A DNA stretch of 64,000 bases, taken from positions 22,501,427 through 22,565,426 of the forward strand of contig JBBMOA010000002.1 of NCBI GenBank assembly GCA_037954235.1, in the 5' to 3' direction. A model generated the notes under the pieces. The model was not told where the DNA came from and did not search any database. It worked only from the letters and a program-made list of their open reading frames with translations. This document shows positions 24,113 through 36,275 of the stretch, in pieces (within the stretch, counting starts at the first letter, position 1; each line of letters opens with the position of its first letter). The stretch comes from Aulostomus chinensis (Eukaryota; Chordata; Actinopteri; Syngnathiformes; Aulostomidae). Made by a program: the position numbers and the translations under genes.

Positions 24113-24734
24113 AATGGCTCATCTAATCCAAATAATTCTTCAAGATGAAGGAGAAGTTTATTAACAGATTCTCTCTACTAATTTGAAAAAGAACCATATA
24201 ATTATCATGTCCCTTAATAGTCAGAGTTGGTGGCAAATGGCTGGCGATGACCTCCCACAGTGAGGGGGAGTAAAAACACTGTGGTGGTTTGATGGGATTG
24301 TAGAAAGATGATGAACATAATAGTGCTCTTGTGAAAAGCAGTGTGGCGGTACTCTAAGATCTGTTATAAATTCTATCTTTTTATAATTTTAATCGCAATG
24401 ATTTTTTAAATTTTTTTTTTTAACCACCGGTTTCTTTTTATGCCTCAATAAGGACTGGCAATGTGTGCCGTCTCCACACAAGCAGCCCCACCAGGCCTAT
24501 CCAAAGGCCACTAATAAAGCAGAGTTTAAGAGGCTCAGAAGTATCCCGCTGTAATACCATTAATTATTATTGGCATTTAAGAGGATGAGCAGGGCTGGTG
24601 AGTATACGCAGGGACATGCTCGTTACAGCGCTGTCCAATCACTGCTTTACTACGAGGCTCTGCTGGTGGCTCCCAGCATAGACGAGCTAACCTGTAGGCA
24701 CACTTTGGTGATCACATCCATGTATTACTGGCGT
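24113..24734. other. Non-coding stretch, no gene seen
   Basis: Unique AT-rich sequence with a T-run near 24410-24421 and no recognisable feature. Confidence 0.6.
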
Positions 24735-24752
24735 GGGGGGGGGGGGGGGGGG
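24735..24752 (+). repeat. G18 homopolymer
   Basis: Eighteen consecutive G residues. It explains the glycine string ending the local open frame. Confidence 0.95.
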
Positions 24753-24917
24753 TGTTATCCTAATCAATAAATTCGTCATGTAGAAGCTTCTGCTGATTTT
24801 CAACCCTATTTAGAGCACAGAAGCATGAAAAGCTGGATGTTAATAAAAGCACAGTCATTAGGTTAGATTTAATTAAAAAGCCAGTACTGTTACTTCATAT
24901 TCTCCATTCATATCCCC

Positions 24918-24920
<3 letters not shown>

Positions 24921-24962
<42 letters not shown>

Positions 24963-24975
24963 TCTCTCTCTCTCT
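24921..24975 (+). repeat. CT microsatellite
   Basis: CT array with one 'cacacac' interruption. Confidence 0.95.
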
Positions 24976-25110
24976 GTTTCCTAGGAAATGATAAAGATTT
25001 AATCCAATTAGCCCGGCACTGTTTCACCAGACTGCAGAGAGGAATAGACTCTAATTGGGCTGGAGACAATTAGCTGAATTAATTCCAACAGAAGTCAAAG
25101 AATATCGTCA
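24976..25110. promoter_or_regulatory. Candidate enhancer-like homeodomain cluster
   Basis: In about 110 bp: TAATCC (OTX/bicoid-like, 25000-25005), overlapping CAATTAG (25005-25011), CTAATTG (25051-25057), CAATTAG (25068-25074) and the palindrome GAATTAATTC (25076-25085). The density and the absence of simple repeat inside the block look like conserved non-coding DNA. Conservation was not testable here. Confidence 0.25.
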
Positions 25111-25688
25111 GATTTAAACAATATTCCCCCCGCCAACTCCATCAGACGTTCCCTCATTTTCTTTTATTCAAATAAGATGATACATGCTATGTTAAGCAGA
25201 AATGTAACAATGGCTCATTTCTTGTTGAGCAACTACTTAGAACAGATTTATTCATGTTGCGTTTCACTTTTATAGTAAATAATTACACTTGTAAATATTC
25301 AGTGCAAAATATACAGTTGTGATCTTGTTTTTAGGGACTCCTTTTTAATCATCCGGGGGTCACAACGTCCTTTTCAGATTGATTAGCTTCTTTTTCCAAA
25401 ACAGGTAGAGGATTTTTGAAGCGGGGTTGTATGAGGTAAGTCATTCATGTTACAGGTTGAGACACCTATTTATGAGTACTAGAAATAAAATACTCTGGTT
25501 TTAGGGGATGTATCGCTTTAAGAATTTCTTCTTCAGTAGATCAGCATCTTCTTTGCTGACACTGCACCGTGCACCCCCCCAAAAAAGGGTTTGCAATGAA
25601 TTTAACCCCCTCTCTGTGTTTTTGCACGGACGCACTGACTCAAATCTACTGATTCCAGCATCCTTGTGGATCGTGTTGCCCCACTTAC

Positions 25689-25716
25689 AAAAAAAAAAAA
25701 AAAAAAAAAAAAAAAA
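25689..25716 (+). repeat. A28 homopolymer
   Basis: Twenty-eight consecutive A residues. No AATAAA lies within 30 bases upstream. Confidence 0.95.
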
Positions 25717-25940
25717 CTGAACCACCTCTTTAATTAATTCTCAAAATAGAGTCACAGTCTAAATGATGAGGCTGGACACTGGCAAATTTTGGCCTAAAGT
25801 TCAAAACAAGCTCACTCTACCTTGGCTACAGAAACATTTTGTAAAAGGGAGTCTCCTCAGGGCTTATTCTCCCTCTGCTCAACCATCTCATAGCTTTCAG
25901 CTAACTTAGAACTGGAAAATAGTAGACCAAGACTGCAGAA

Positions 25941-25956
25941 GGGGGGGGGGGGGGGG
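25941..25956 (+). repeat. G16 homopolymer
   Basis: Sixteen consecutive G residues. Confidence 0.95.
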
Positions 25957-28112
25957 CACCGAAGGCTCCCGGTTGGATCAGCGATCAATAGACATGGACA
26001 CGTTCTCCGTACAGCCAGGTTTACCTTCCCCCTTTTCTCTTCTAAACAAATGCATTTCAAACAGGCACCGGGAGCACCCCTGCTAACAATGACAAACGAC
26101 AGCACATGGAGTTTTCTCTCTCTATTAACATAAAGTAATATAAACCGAAGGACACTAGTCTATAGAGAGAGTTAGGGGCTAATGTTCCATATCAGATGTG
26201 GACAATGTCAGGACTGAATACAGATTAGGCTGTGTCCTTCTCTCCCAGGGGGAATTAAGGGGTTGACACCATTCTAGCTGCCAAGTGTATTATTATAACA
26301 TGCTGGTGCCAGGCCCGTCCTCCCTGGACTATTAACCCCACTGTCCCCAAAGCACTTACCCACTGTCCCTCAAAAACATAACACCAGATAGCCTCTTGCC
26401 AGCTTCAGCTCGTTGTACTTTACCCCTCTTACCCCAAGTCTGGCCTGTTGTAAAGTTATTGATAAGACTCTCTTCAGGCCTCTTGCCCAATTATTTTATT
26501 ATACTGCTCCATGTAACCTCAGTTTATTTAATGTGTCTCACCATGATGAAACACCACAATGCCATCAGTGTGTGACAGGGTCAGAGTTTGACAGGTGCAG
26601 AGGAGGGAAACTGAACTGTCAGAGAGGAGTGGGTGTGCAATGCTTTCACCTTCATATATTTTCTGATGATAAAGTGCTGTCCATTTTCAGTATTGGTAAC
26701 GCTCATCGCTCATGAGATATAGGTGGGTGGGAAGATTATCGGAATAGTGACGCTGTGAAGAAAACGGAAGTTGAACGTGGTTTACTTATGCAATCTCAAC
26801 AGAGGTTCCTGGAAAAACTTGCATGACTCTTATATGAGAATATACAAGGAATAATGCAGGTTTATGTTGATGGATATACCTGAAGTATGTTCCATGAGGT
26901 CTCCTAGAGGCATAATCAAACTGTTAATCATGCTCTATGAGTAGCAGAGAGAAGAGGATCAGATGCAGAGGATGAGCGTAAAAAAACAGGGGTTTCCTCA
27001 GAGAAACGTATATTTGAGTATTAATGGTCCTGAACTGCAGCTATGTTGTAATAGTCGGGGGGGCAGAAGGATTCAGGATAAATACCGAGACAGCAAGACT
27101 GCTTGAGTCATTCATGGTAACTCTTTTACATTTTAAGTAAGAGCACAATATTTAGAGTACAAAATCTGCAGTAATACTGGGAATATGCATTGTACTATTT
27201 ATTTATTTATTCTTAATCACACAGAGACTCCACATCCATTCCTGTCAGTAGGTAGAGTAAGTCTCCGTATGAGGGGTTTCACGGTCTGGAGACACACGGT
27301 GGCCTCTGCACACAGGAGCCACTGTGGCTTCTGCTACCGCTTCTGTGTTTAGGCTCTTTAATTGCCACCACACGTGGAAACATATTACGCCGGGTGATGA
27401 GATACTAGTACTGGAAAATTCCATGTAATAATGCCTGTGGGTGCCGGTGCCATGTGAGCGATAATGTGTGGGCAGAGGCTTATTTTCTCTTTAATACGGG
27501 CATGCCCACACTGGCACCCACAGAGCCCCCATTTGAGCTCCATAATGAAAGAAACAAGCCGTCATGGAGGCTGGGGTTGGAGGTGTTGTTAAAGTCTTTG
27601 AGGTTTTCTCCCTGTGGGCCTCTGTCTGCTGCCCTGAATAAGAGAGGCTTTGTTAGATCAGCGACAGAGGCTTTGGTGAAGCTTGTTGGGTAGACCTTTC
27701 TCTGCTGGATTCTGGGGTGGGGGAGTTGGGGGTAGGGGGGTCTCAACCCTGCCTATAACTAGCTCAGTTCACCTCCTGACTCACATTGTCAGAAACTGAA
27801 AGATTACACACAGGCATATATAGACGGCCATTCTTTTTTGTAGATATTATCAGCGTAAGTTGCAGTGATTAGCAGCAGTGATGTCACAGGTCAGGCAGGA
27901 GGCCTACAAAACAAAGAGTTTTTTTGTCAAAATCCATCAGGCAGTCAAATCTGTCCACTGACCGGTAAAATAAAGCTGGTGTGCACTCGGATTCTCCTCA
28001 GCAAGAGTTTACACTGATTTGAATGTTATTATATATGCATCAAAAAATACACTCACCAACACAGAGACTACACAGCTTTTTCATGTAAAACCATTTAGCA
28101 TTTGTCCTTCTA

Positions 28113-28140
28113 CCCCCCCCCCCCACACACACACACACAC
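28113..28140 (+). repeat. C12 tract running into (CA)8
   Basis: Twelve C residues followed directly by a CA array. Confidence 0.95.
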
Positions 28141-29661
28141 TCCCCACCCCACTGGAGGTTCTCTCTCATTTAACCCTCACCTTAGACCTGACATTGACTG
28201 GATTCCTCGCTGACCTCCCCACATTCCTTCTGTCCAATCAAAGCATGACTTGCTGACCCATCTGTATCCCCTCTTGACCAATCAAAACTGCCCATGAGCA
28301 GCCAACAGGAAGATGTCAGCATTCCTTTCCTCTCCTGGCAGGAAGTCAGTCTCCTTAAAGGCCTGCTGGGAAACGTTTTCCTTCTTCCCATCTTGTCTTT
28401 TTTTCTTTCCCCTGACAAACAGTGATAAACTAGTCATTAATATGGCTGCCACTCTGCCAAACAGAACCTTCTTTGTCAAATCTGAGTCCCGTGTGGGAGA
28501 GAGATCTTCCAGGGCATGTCATTCTTCATGTCTGCTCTTTCTAAAACTCTCCACCCTTGACCCCACTGTGGTGCAACCCTGCACAGCAGGACCCTGTCAG
28601 CCATATGCCTCATTCTTTATTTTCACTCATTTTTCTCATGGCTGTCTCATGGAGTGCCCTCTGGGCATCGGGATAATTGGGATTTACCTGGTCTATGCAG
28701 CTGAAGAGACAACAGAAGACAAACATGTGTCCATCTACCTGAAACAATCATTTGTCTCTTCACACTTCCTGTCAGGACCAGCTCAGAACACCTTTAATTT
28801 CCTCTTTTATGGTGTTTTTCATGGACAGTGATTGGTTTGTGTGATCATGCAGAGCATATATAACATATATAGTCAATTCAGTAGATTATGCATACATTAT
28901 ATACATATAAAATATTCTGTTTTGGATATCTCTATGTGAGGCCTATGCCACAGCTAATGCAAATGCCTTTCATCCAGAGTTATACTCGTAGGGCTGTCTC
29001 ATGCTGCAATTACAGCACTTAAACACTAGTTGGCAGCAAATCATCGATGCTGCTGTATTGGGATCTTCATGTGATTCAAACAAAGGCAGCTGAAGCTTAG
29101 CTATCATTTTGGAAAAAAAACCCCTAAATAAACTCAGTCGAGTACTCGACAGGTTAGTGATCAGTGTTCTAGTCTAAAAATAGTTCCGCAATTCAAGCAT
29201 CAAAAATTTAGTCCATAGCTTCAGTGTGCAAAACGCATCAGTAAAGTGACAAAAGAGTTGGAGCTAATGAATGTTAAACAGTTATATTTACTGAAACAAA
29301 TATAATTCCAAAGAACACAAGGAGATGTTGTGGACAATGAGAGAAATATGATGCTGCGAAGCATACTTGTCTCAACGGTTGCAGTCTGTGTCTTCGTGAT
29401 GTGCTGTTATAGTTCCAGGAAGCCACACGTCAGATTATGGCCTAGGTTTTGGCACTGGGCAGGCAGCTACGCCGAAGTATAAATTAGCCTAAGCCCTTAG
29501 TTTAAAGTCTAAGCTTATTAAAAAAAAACATGTTCTCAGTTTTTAAAAGCATTGAACGGTGCTGTCTCGAAGATAAGACTTTATGAGAAGCAGAGGGGGT
29601 CGCCCAGTATTGCATGTGATGGTCAGCTATAATAGTTGAGAGGATGTGTGTGGTAGAGAGA

Positions 29662-29662
<1 letters not shown>
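28141..29662. other. Non-coding stretch containing the longest open frame of the window
   Basis: The 172-codon frame at 28313-28831 (+) is the longest here. It has no signal peptide, domain or motif I recognise, has an unremarkable composition, and is partly opposed by open minus-strand frames. I do not call it a gene. The rest is unique AT-rich DNA. Confidence 0.5.

Positions 29663-29704
<42 letters not shown>
29663..29704 (+). repeat. (AG)n microsatellite
   Basis: AG array of about 42 bp directly beside a GC-rich block. Confidence 0.95.
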
Positions 29705-29706
<2 letters not shown>

Positions 29707-29707
29707 C

Positions 29708-29872
29708 TTAGCGGGCAGTAGAGGGGTTTGGGGCAGTGCCATGCCCCCTATAGTAGTTTATCTTGGGCTTGTACATGCCCCCCTTGGCGGGGTCAATCCT
29801 CAGGACACCTTGCCCCAGCACAGCTCCATTAGCGGGTGTGCTAACCTTGCAACAACGCTGTGACACCCTCGT
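29708..29872 (-). CDS. Possible terminal coding exon, unrecognised protein
   Basis: Minus-strand frame without an ATG, open for 54 codons from just after an in-frame TGA (29873-29875) to TAA at 29708-29710. Its core, IDPAKGGMYKPKINYYRG, looks protein-like, and third positions favour G or C. I do not recognise the protein. Against it: the only candidate acceptors (a 'cacag' near the start of the frame) lack a pyrimidine tract, no polyadenylation signal lies close downstream, and the opposite strand is also open over most of the block. The AG array would lie in a 3' untranslated region. Chance openness in a GC-rich block is a strong alternative. Confidence 0.25.
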   Translation of the reverse strand, partial: TRVSQRCCKVSTPANGAVLGQGVLRIDPAKGGMYKPKINYYRGHGTAPNPSTAR

Positions 29873-29913
29873 TTTTCATCAGGCCCTGCCTTCAGCCTTT
29901 TCTCTTCCCTCAG

Positions 29914-29945
29914 TCTAACCCCGGGGCTTCCCAGATGAGACAGAG
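29914..29945 (+). other. Possible 32-nt microexon
   Basis: A strong acceptor (pyrimidine-rich run ending in ccctcag at 29913) and a consensus donor (gag|gtgaga at 29946) bracket 32 bases that are open in the frame starting SNPGASQMRQ. The length is not a multiple of three. No neighbouring exon is identified, so a chance pairing of splice signals remains likely. Confidence 0.15.
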
Positions 29946-30715
29946 GTGAGATGGACTCTGGTCCAACTGTGGGAGACGGCCCACTGCCATGCTACTCAAA
30001 AGACCCACAAGCTGAGAAAAGTCTGTTACTGTTAGTTTTCAAAAGGAGATCAGCGGAATATGATCACGTTTGTTATTGACAGATTAGTAATTCACTATTA
30101 ACATATTCTGAATAGCTGCCATTAAATCCATTCATTATGTTTATAATCAAACAAATCATCCTCCATACAGTAAGCAGTTGGAGATTCAAGTGAAAGCATC
30201 AATAATGACCGTATTGGTTTTTGATTTGCTTGTTTCGCATCTATATTCAGCCACTGATATTGATTCTGGATGAAAGTGCAGTTCAACCAATCCATGTTAA
30301 AAAAAACAGTCCGGTCCCTAATGTCTTCATTCTCTCATAAAAGAAGAGAGGAAGAAGTATAAAGTGTGTTCACTTCATGTCTTTTCAAGTGTTAGAAAAG
30401 CTCTCTCCTTCCTGGTGCCCTTTTTTCCTCTTTCCTTTGCTTTTCTTTTCCACTAAAATTCCAGCTTTAGACAAACCTCAAAGCCTTTCTTTTTGTTAAA
30501 AAAAAAATACTCGACAGTGTTATGGGCTTGACATGTAGTACCGCACTCTTTGATAAAGGACAAGAGACGTATTTACATTTTAGTACCCTGAGCAGCTACT
30601 TGTTCTGTAAATGAAATGCAGATGACGTGTCCTGTAAAATTGATTTAAGACAAGATCTCTAATCATCATCAATCACATCATCACTGTGGAGATGTCTGTG
30701 GCGGCACCATCTCAC

Positions 30716-30770
<55 letters not shown>

Positions 30771-32783
30771 ATTCATGCAGATCACACTTCATGAATACAT
30801 TTATCCAGGATGACCTTAATGGGTGTATGAAGGCTGTGAGTATTTTAACTCAGAGGTTAAATAAGGCCTAGGGCATCAACAGAGATACGTGATCGTAGGT
30901 GATGAGACTCTCAACCCACTGAACACCTTATCAGTTTACCATGTTTAGGTATCCCTTCCTAATGACCTTCTTCCTTTTACAGGATTGTAATTCAAGATCC
31001 TCAAACTCAGCTGTGAAAACTGCGATATCCTGTGACATTTTAGCTCAGTTCTGGGATGAACTTTAGCTTCTTTTTCAATGAAATGTCGAGGTTGCTCTCA
31101 ATTCTCTTCAACATTCCACAAGTGGCAGATATGAAGTAATAAATTTAGACTTCGAGAGCTGAATCTTGTGTCATTGTGTTAGGAAGCCAGATTTCCATTA
31201 GCACTCTGCATCTACTCAAAGCTATTTATCTGTGTAGCCACAAGCAGTCATCCATTCTGACTTTTCTCATTGTCTTCTTGCGTGGTTTTTGTGTACCGAT
31301 GAAAAAGCTTGCTGCCGCTTCCTCTTGGCAGGTGCTTTACAGTTACGCTCTCTGCTTTTCTGTACATAATCAATCCACGCGAAGCTTTTGAAGGCGACAG
31401 GAATAGAGAAAGCACGACCCGCCTGCCTCCCTAACATGTACGTATGATTAAATGGATGTAATGTATATTCCTGCCTGTTTTTGGCCTCACTGTATTTTGT
31501 GTTGCATGTCTATTCATCCCCAACACTGCTGTGATCCATCATAAGCACAGCTGATGGATATCCATGCCCTTCCAAAGCTGCCCTGGACACATACTTATTG
31601 TATCCTTTTACAGGGGGAGCGTGATGAACTCATGCGGCCCTGGCACCACGGTGGCAGATACTCAATAGGTGAATGAGCGAGGGGGTTATAAAAAGCCGAA
31701 TTAAAGCACGCGATACCCACCGCACTGTTGAGCCGAGTGCAGGAGAAAAGAAGGATGAAAAGACATGAATAACATGACAAATCAAAGTGCTCTAAAATGG
31801 CAAATTCTCAGAGGAATTACATGGTTGTTACTGTTCTTTAGTTGAGCAGGATGAATGAATTAGTTTCTTTTTTTCCGCCACTCAGGATTGTCTGTGATAA
31901 AACATTCAATCAGCGGTAGCCCTGGGTGATACTATTTTAGTGCTGGGTGCAGTGTCCTCCTGCAATCTTCTTTCTAGGGAATTTAGTGTGATTTATGGTG
32001 AAGCATGAGCTACATAGATGAGGGTTTTCCTGCTGCTATGATACACCCATCTACTAGCTATGATGAAACTCTCCTGCACACAATTCCAAATTTGTCATTG
32101 GAATGATAAAAGAACTAATTAGAGGCAGACACATATGGAGTGTTGTGATTTGTAAAAGTGTACCTCCATCCATTAGTCTCCCATCATTTTCTAATATATT
32201 TAGCACTCGTAGGACAAAATACAAAAGCATTTACTTGTGTTTTATTATAAACTCAATATGATTTTGACCCATGCTGAGAGGAAGGACTTGTATAAGGGAA
32301 ATGAATCATGTCCAAGCCCCTCATATGAACGCCTGCAATCCACGATCTGTTATCATTAAAATAATCAAATCCTTGTGCATTTAACAAAAACAAAAAGTTT
32401 AGTAAAGTAAAGTTTTTCTGGCTCTCTATCATCTACACTGACAATAAATATTGGAGAAGTGATGTCCAAATCTAATATTAGTTTGCTGTCTTCATCTGGA
32501 ATTCACTGTTTAAATTTAAGAGGAGCAGCACCCTCATCAGCAGCAAATGTAAATGTAAGCCCCCTAATAAGGAGGCTTAGGGAGCAATGAGAGAGGGCTA
32601 TACAATGAATTAGCTCCTGATTATGTGCTATCATGGCAGTTTAATCTTTTATAAGCCGCCTTTTTGCCTAACCCTCTGCCGAACCTTGCTTTTATCCATA
32701 CTGATGGGGTGACCGGAGTCACCGCTCCCCTGCCTGAGGGCATCAGCTGAATTGATAAGTGACATGCGATGGAAAGGAAGACA
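29946..32783. other. Non-coding stretch with a CT array
   Basis: Unique DNA apart from the (CT)n array at 30718-30764. No recognisable exon or mobile element. Confidence 0.6.
30718..30764 (+). repeat. (CT)n microsatellite
   Basis: CT array of about 47 bp. Confidence 0.95.
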
Positions 32784-32837
32784 AATTCCTCTTTTTTTTT
32801 GAAAAAAAAAATGTTTTTGAAAAAAAAAAGAGGAATT
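32784..32837. repeat. Perfect 17-bp inverted repeat (hairpin)
   Basis: aattcctcttttttttt (32784-32800) pairs perfectly with aaaaaaaaagaggaatt (32821-32837) around a 20-base loop that itself has short A and T runs. It could be a cruciform or a remnant of a small foldback element. The low-complexity centre makes a slippage or foldback-repair origin likely. Confidence 0.85.
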
Positions 32838-32969
32838 AAAGAGTGGGAAATCCTTTTGCAATGACTTTGTGTGACTTGGCAGAGGAAGCATTCATGCATT
32901 CATACTGTATGTTGCTCCATCTGGAGGTTTTTCACAAGGGCTTACATGAGGGGAGGTGGGGGAAGAGGG

Positions 32970-33043
32970 CAGGTGTGGCTAGCAAGGTTCTCAGGTGACC
33001 TCGGCGTGCTCTGGAGAGCGTGGAGCCCATGTGGGCACAGGTG
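32970..33043 (+). promoter_or_regulatory. Cluster of three CAGGTG E-boxes
   Basis: CAGGTG occurs at 32970-32975, 32992-32997 and 33038-33043, all in the same orientation, within a locally GC-richer block. This is the ZEB/SNAI/E-protein type of site. Function is inference. Confidence 0.2.
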
Positions 33044-34036
33044 TGGTTGGCACCGAGCTGCTGTGTAACAGCGTGTCCCATGCAGTCTCACCAGCCGGTG
33101 TGACCTGGCATGTAGCCGCGTCCTTCCCCTCTTCTGCCTTTGTGGCCACAGATTATAAAACTGTGATGTCTTAATTCTAGCAATCTGTAAAATATCCACT
33201 AGTGTTACTGATCAAGATATGAATCAGTCTTTTGTTCAACTGGCCTTCTTCAAGATCTTTTTTGGGTTAAAATGAACACAGTTTTGATAATGATGTGAAG
33301 ACAGCACTTGTCACTGGTGAGACATAATCAACCGGCTCCTAGCCGCAGCTGCCTGGTATCCACAGCAACCGTACAGTATCCAAATAACCTGTGAAAACAT
33401 CTGCAACTATCAGGATGACTTTCTCCACTCATTAGCCTTGAATGTTAGCCTATGTCGATGCAGCTTTCTTTCTTAATCATGCAGTAGCTTGCTGCTACAG
33501 ATTATTTTCCATTTTTTTCCATCATAATTTCGATGGCTACAAGAAGGCATTCACTCAAACATGAATATAGGTGCATTTCTCTTCTTGTATTCATCTGCTC
33601 ACTCTTCTAGATAGGACAGGCTATTTGCAACAATCCAAGAGTACAGATTTCCTCCCTGACCCAGAGTATCTCATTACATTGGCAGGGGATGAACATTAAT
33701 TATGGTACTAGTAATTAATAATTTTTACAGGGACATTTGTACTATGCATGCATGCATGTTTGTTTCTTTGTGAAAGACAATATCAAAGTGGCAAAGTCAT
33801 TGCACAAGTGTTATACATGAGAGATTTAAAATGTCTACAGGGGATTGTCCCTTTGCTAAAGACACTCCTCACATCTCAAACTTCAAGGGCATTCTTTAAT
33901 TTAAAGATCTGCTATAAATGATTAATTTAATATTGATGAATATTTAAAGTTTCTCAATAAATTATTATGTATGCTATTAAGCACTACATGTATCTACATA
34001 AGCAGGATGGCTGAATCTTTTGAGCATTGTCCATAT

Positions 34037-34041
<5 letters not shown>
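33044..34041. other. Non-coding stretch, no gene seen
   Basis: Unique DNA. A short ATGC array lies at 33744-33758, and AT-rich 'attaattatgg'/'taattaataat' words near 33693-33723 could be homeodomain sites. Confidence 0.55.
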
Positions 34042-34130
<89 letters not shown>

Positions 34131-34140
34131 ACGCATGTGT
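34042..34140 (+). repeat. Long GT microsatellite with GCGC interruptions
   Basis: About 99 bp of GT array broken by 'gcgctt' and ending in 'gcgcacgcatg'. The overlapping frames are artefacts. Confidence 0.95.
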
Positions 34141-35419
34141 GTCCATGTGTGCACCATGGGAGTTGTCTTGCTCCGGTTGTATTTTGACATTTGATTTATG
34201 TTAGTGTGAAACCATTTTCATGCAAGCCATTATGCAATCTATAAAAGTGAGTGTGTGGTTTTCACTGAGCATAGGGACCTGCCGTCGCATCGCTAGCATA
34301 CAAAGTGGCTCGTCTTTGTAAATTTTCATTACGCTATAGACACTGCTGCAGCTCTGACCGTGAGCTAAAGGTGCCATTGGCTAATGAAGGAGGAGGCTGC
34401 TGCATCTAAGGGTAGATGGATGCTGGCATCACCGGCATGGGGTGTTATAAATATGTGTAAATATTTCTGAGAGATATGAGAGGAGACTCTAACTGTTGCT
34501 TTGTCAACAAAAGATGCAACTGCACTTTACGAACTCGTAAATAAAACAATATCCATCTGCATAAATAAAAAGGATTGGAAGAAAACCAATAGATTATTAA
34601 ATGGACAGAGTGTACAAAAGTGACAGAAGAACAAAAAACAATTACTCAGCCAAATTACTCACATAGTTTCAATTGTTTGCAACTGTGAGAATATTGACGA
34701 TGGTTGTCTATGGTTGTTATGAAATATATTATATATACATATATTAAAATACCACCAACAAAATAGCATTTGGATCATCCAACAAATAGTCATGTTTTTC
34801 TTTACTACGTCCAAGAGAACTCCACGTCGTCAATTTGAAAAAAAAAAAAAGTGCACCTGAATATTGCTTCTTTTTTTTTTCTTACAGTCTAGGGGTATGA
34901 CTTCACCAATAGAAATTTTTGAAAAAATGAGGAAAATTAAATTTTCTTACAAGTGCTTCTAAAAGTTTTTAGGGGAGGAAACCACATCTTAAATGTAGAT
35001 ATATGCTAAATGCTCAGAGGAGGCTGTGCAGTGGGGGTGAACAAATGCTCGTGTGTTGGCATCTATTTGGGAGAAAGTGTTAGCATTTTCCTAAATTTGA
35101 GTTGCCCCTTATGCAAGAGCATGGAGATGCAATGTACTGCCACATCTCTAGTGAATGTCTCAGTGTGTCCTCATCCCCTGCTTTCTTTTGTGTCTCCTTC
35201 TGGCGATATTACAGTATATGTACCCCTGCCCTCTACAGGTCATGAACCAGACCATAGGACAGGACTTAGTTTTTCCCCAACGGCTAACTTCAAGGAGGAG
35301 TTCGTAGCATGGATTGTGGTGGCTTGTAAATACAACAAGACACAAAGTTGGGCCCCTCCTCACATTCTCAACGGCACCAAAAGCATATGTCACAACATAC
35401 TGCAAATGCCAACTCGGAA
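34141..35419. other. Non-coding stretch, no gene seen
   Basis: Unique DNA with A and T runs near 34838-34880. A 156-codon frame starting at 35010 runs into the minisatellite at 35420 and resembles no family I know. Confidence 0.55.
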
Positions 35420-35616
35420 AAGCTACAGTAAATGTCAGCTAGGACAAGGTAAATACCAGCCACTGGCTAGGCTAAGATAAACACTGGCTAGGACATGCGA
35501 CTGTTAATGTCAGCCAGGTCAAGCTAAACACTGGAAAGGACATGTTACAGTAAATACCAGCTAGGACAAGCTAAATAATGGCTAGGACAAGCAAAACATA
35601 GGCTAGCACAAGCAAA
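35420..35616 (+). repeat. Degenerate minisatellite with alternating unit lengths
   Basis: About eight imperfect units built on 'ggctaggacaagctaaacac'. Units of about 21 bases (ending in aaacact or aaataat) are interspersed with units of about 26 bases carrying an inserted 'tgttacagtaaat'-like word. Two longer blocks, each containing a 'cagtaaat...cagctaggacaag' passage, suggest a higher-order duplication before the units diverged. Confidence 0.8.
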
Positions 35617-36227
35617 CCTCTAGTGTTTATCACCCACCATTCCAGCAGAAAGCAGGCCAACTCCACATCACAAACCACAAACCAAACCTAGATTGACTCT
35701 TGTTCTGGAATGAGTCTTATCCACTTCCCGTTTACCTCAGCAGTACTGTATTTCCTTTACTTTGTGTCTCTGTCCATTTTCTCAGGAATGAATTATCTCT
35801 AGTCGCTGTGTTTTATGCACACCTCACATTCTGCCATTTGCTGGGAGTCCCCACCACACATGTCCAGAGGCCCATAACTAATGATTAAGCCAGATTAATA
35901 TCTAAATTTTTGGTTTTAGAGGAAAATGCTGCAGACTCTAACTTTAACCTACCTTGTCCTTTTTTTTCCCTCCGTGTTTGTTTCCTCCAAGCTAGAGATT
36001 AGTTTGATAAAGCCTTTTAAAGTATTTTGGGCGGTTAAATATGAATTGTCAGATATTTGGCAACAGAACAAGAGAATGCATCTGTTCACTCATGCTGCCA
36101 TCTGGAAGTTCTTTTCATTTTTATTTGTGCTGAGGGTTTAATGTGCACCTTGGTGAATGAGGTTAAACTGCTTAGAATAAGATAAAGACAGTAGCCACTC
36201 ACACGCACAGCTAGATAGAAAGAAGAG

Positions 36228-36275
<48 letters not shown>

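Larger units (their letters stand above)
25111..28112. other. Non-coding stretch with homopolymers, no gene seen
   Basis: Includes A28 (25689-25716) and G16 (25941-25956). The A28 has no polyadenylation signal just upstream and no clear duplication, so I do not call it a retrocopy. The block at 27454-27746 is open on both strands (79 and 88 codons), which suggests low stop-codon density rather than a gene. Other frames are unrecognised. Confidence 0.55.

Noticed and set aside
25500..25716. Processed retrocopy ending in the A28 tract
   Set aside because: No polyadenylation signal just upstream, no recognisable parent coding sequence and no clear target-site duplication.
27454..27746. Gene in the block open on both strands
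   Set aside because: Simultaneous openness on both strands points to low stop-codon density. Neither product is recognisable.
28313..28831. 172-codon open frame, the longest in the window
   Set aside because: No recognisable domain, signal or family, opposed by open frames on the other strand, and no splice or promoter context. One frame of this length is expected by chance in 64 kb scanned in six frames.
35010..35480. 156-codon open frame
   Set aside because: Its end runs into a degenerate minisatellite and the rest resembles no known protein.
35420..35616. CRISPR-like array
   Set aside because: The units are contiguous, degenerate and lack constant repeats separated by unique spacers, and the DNA is vertebrate.
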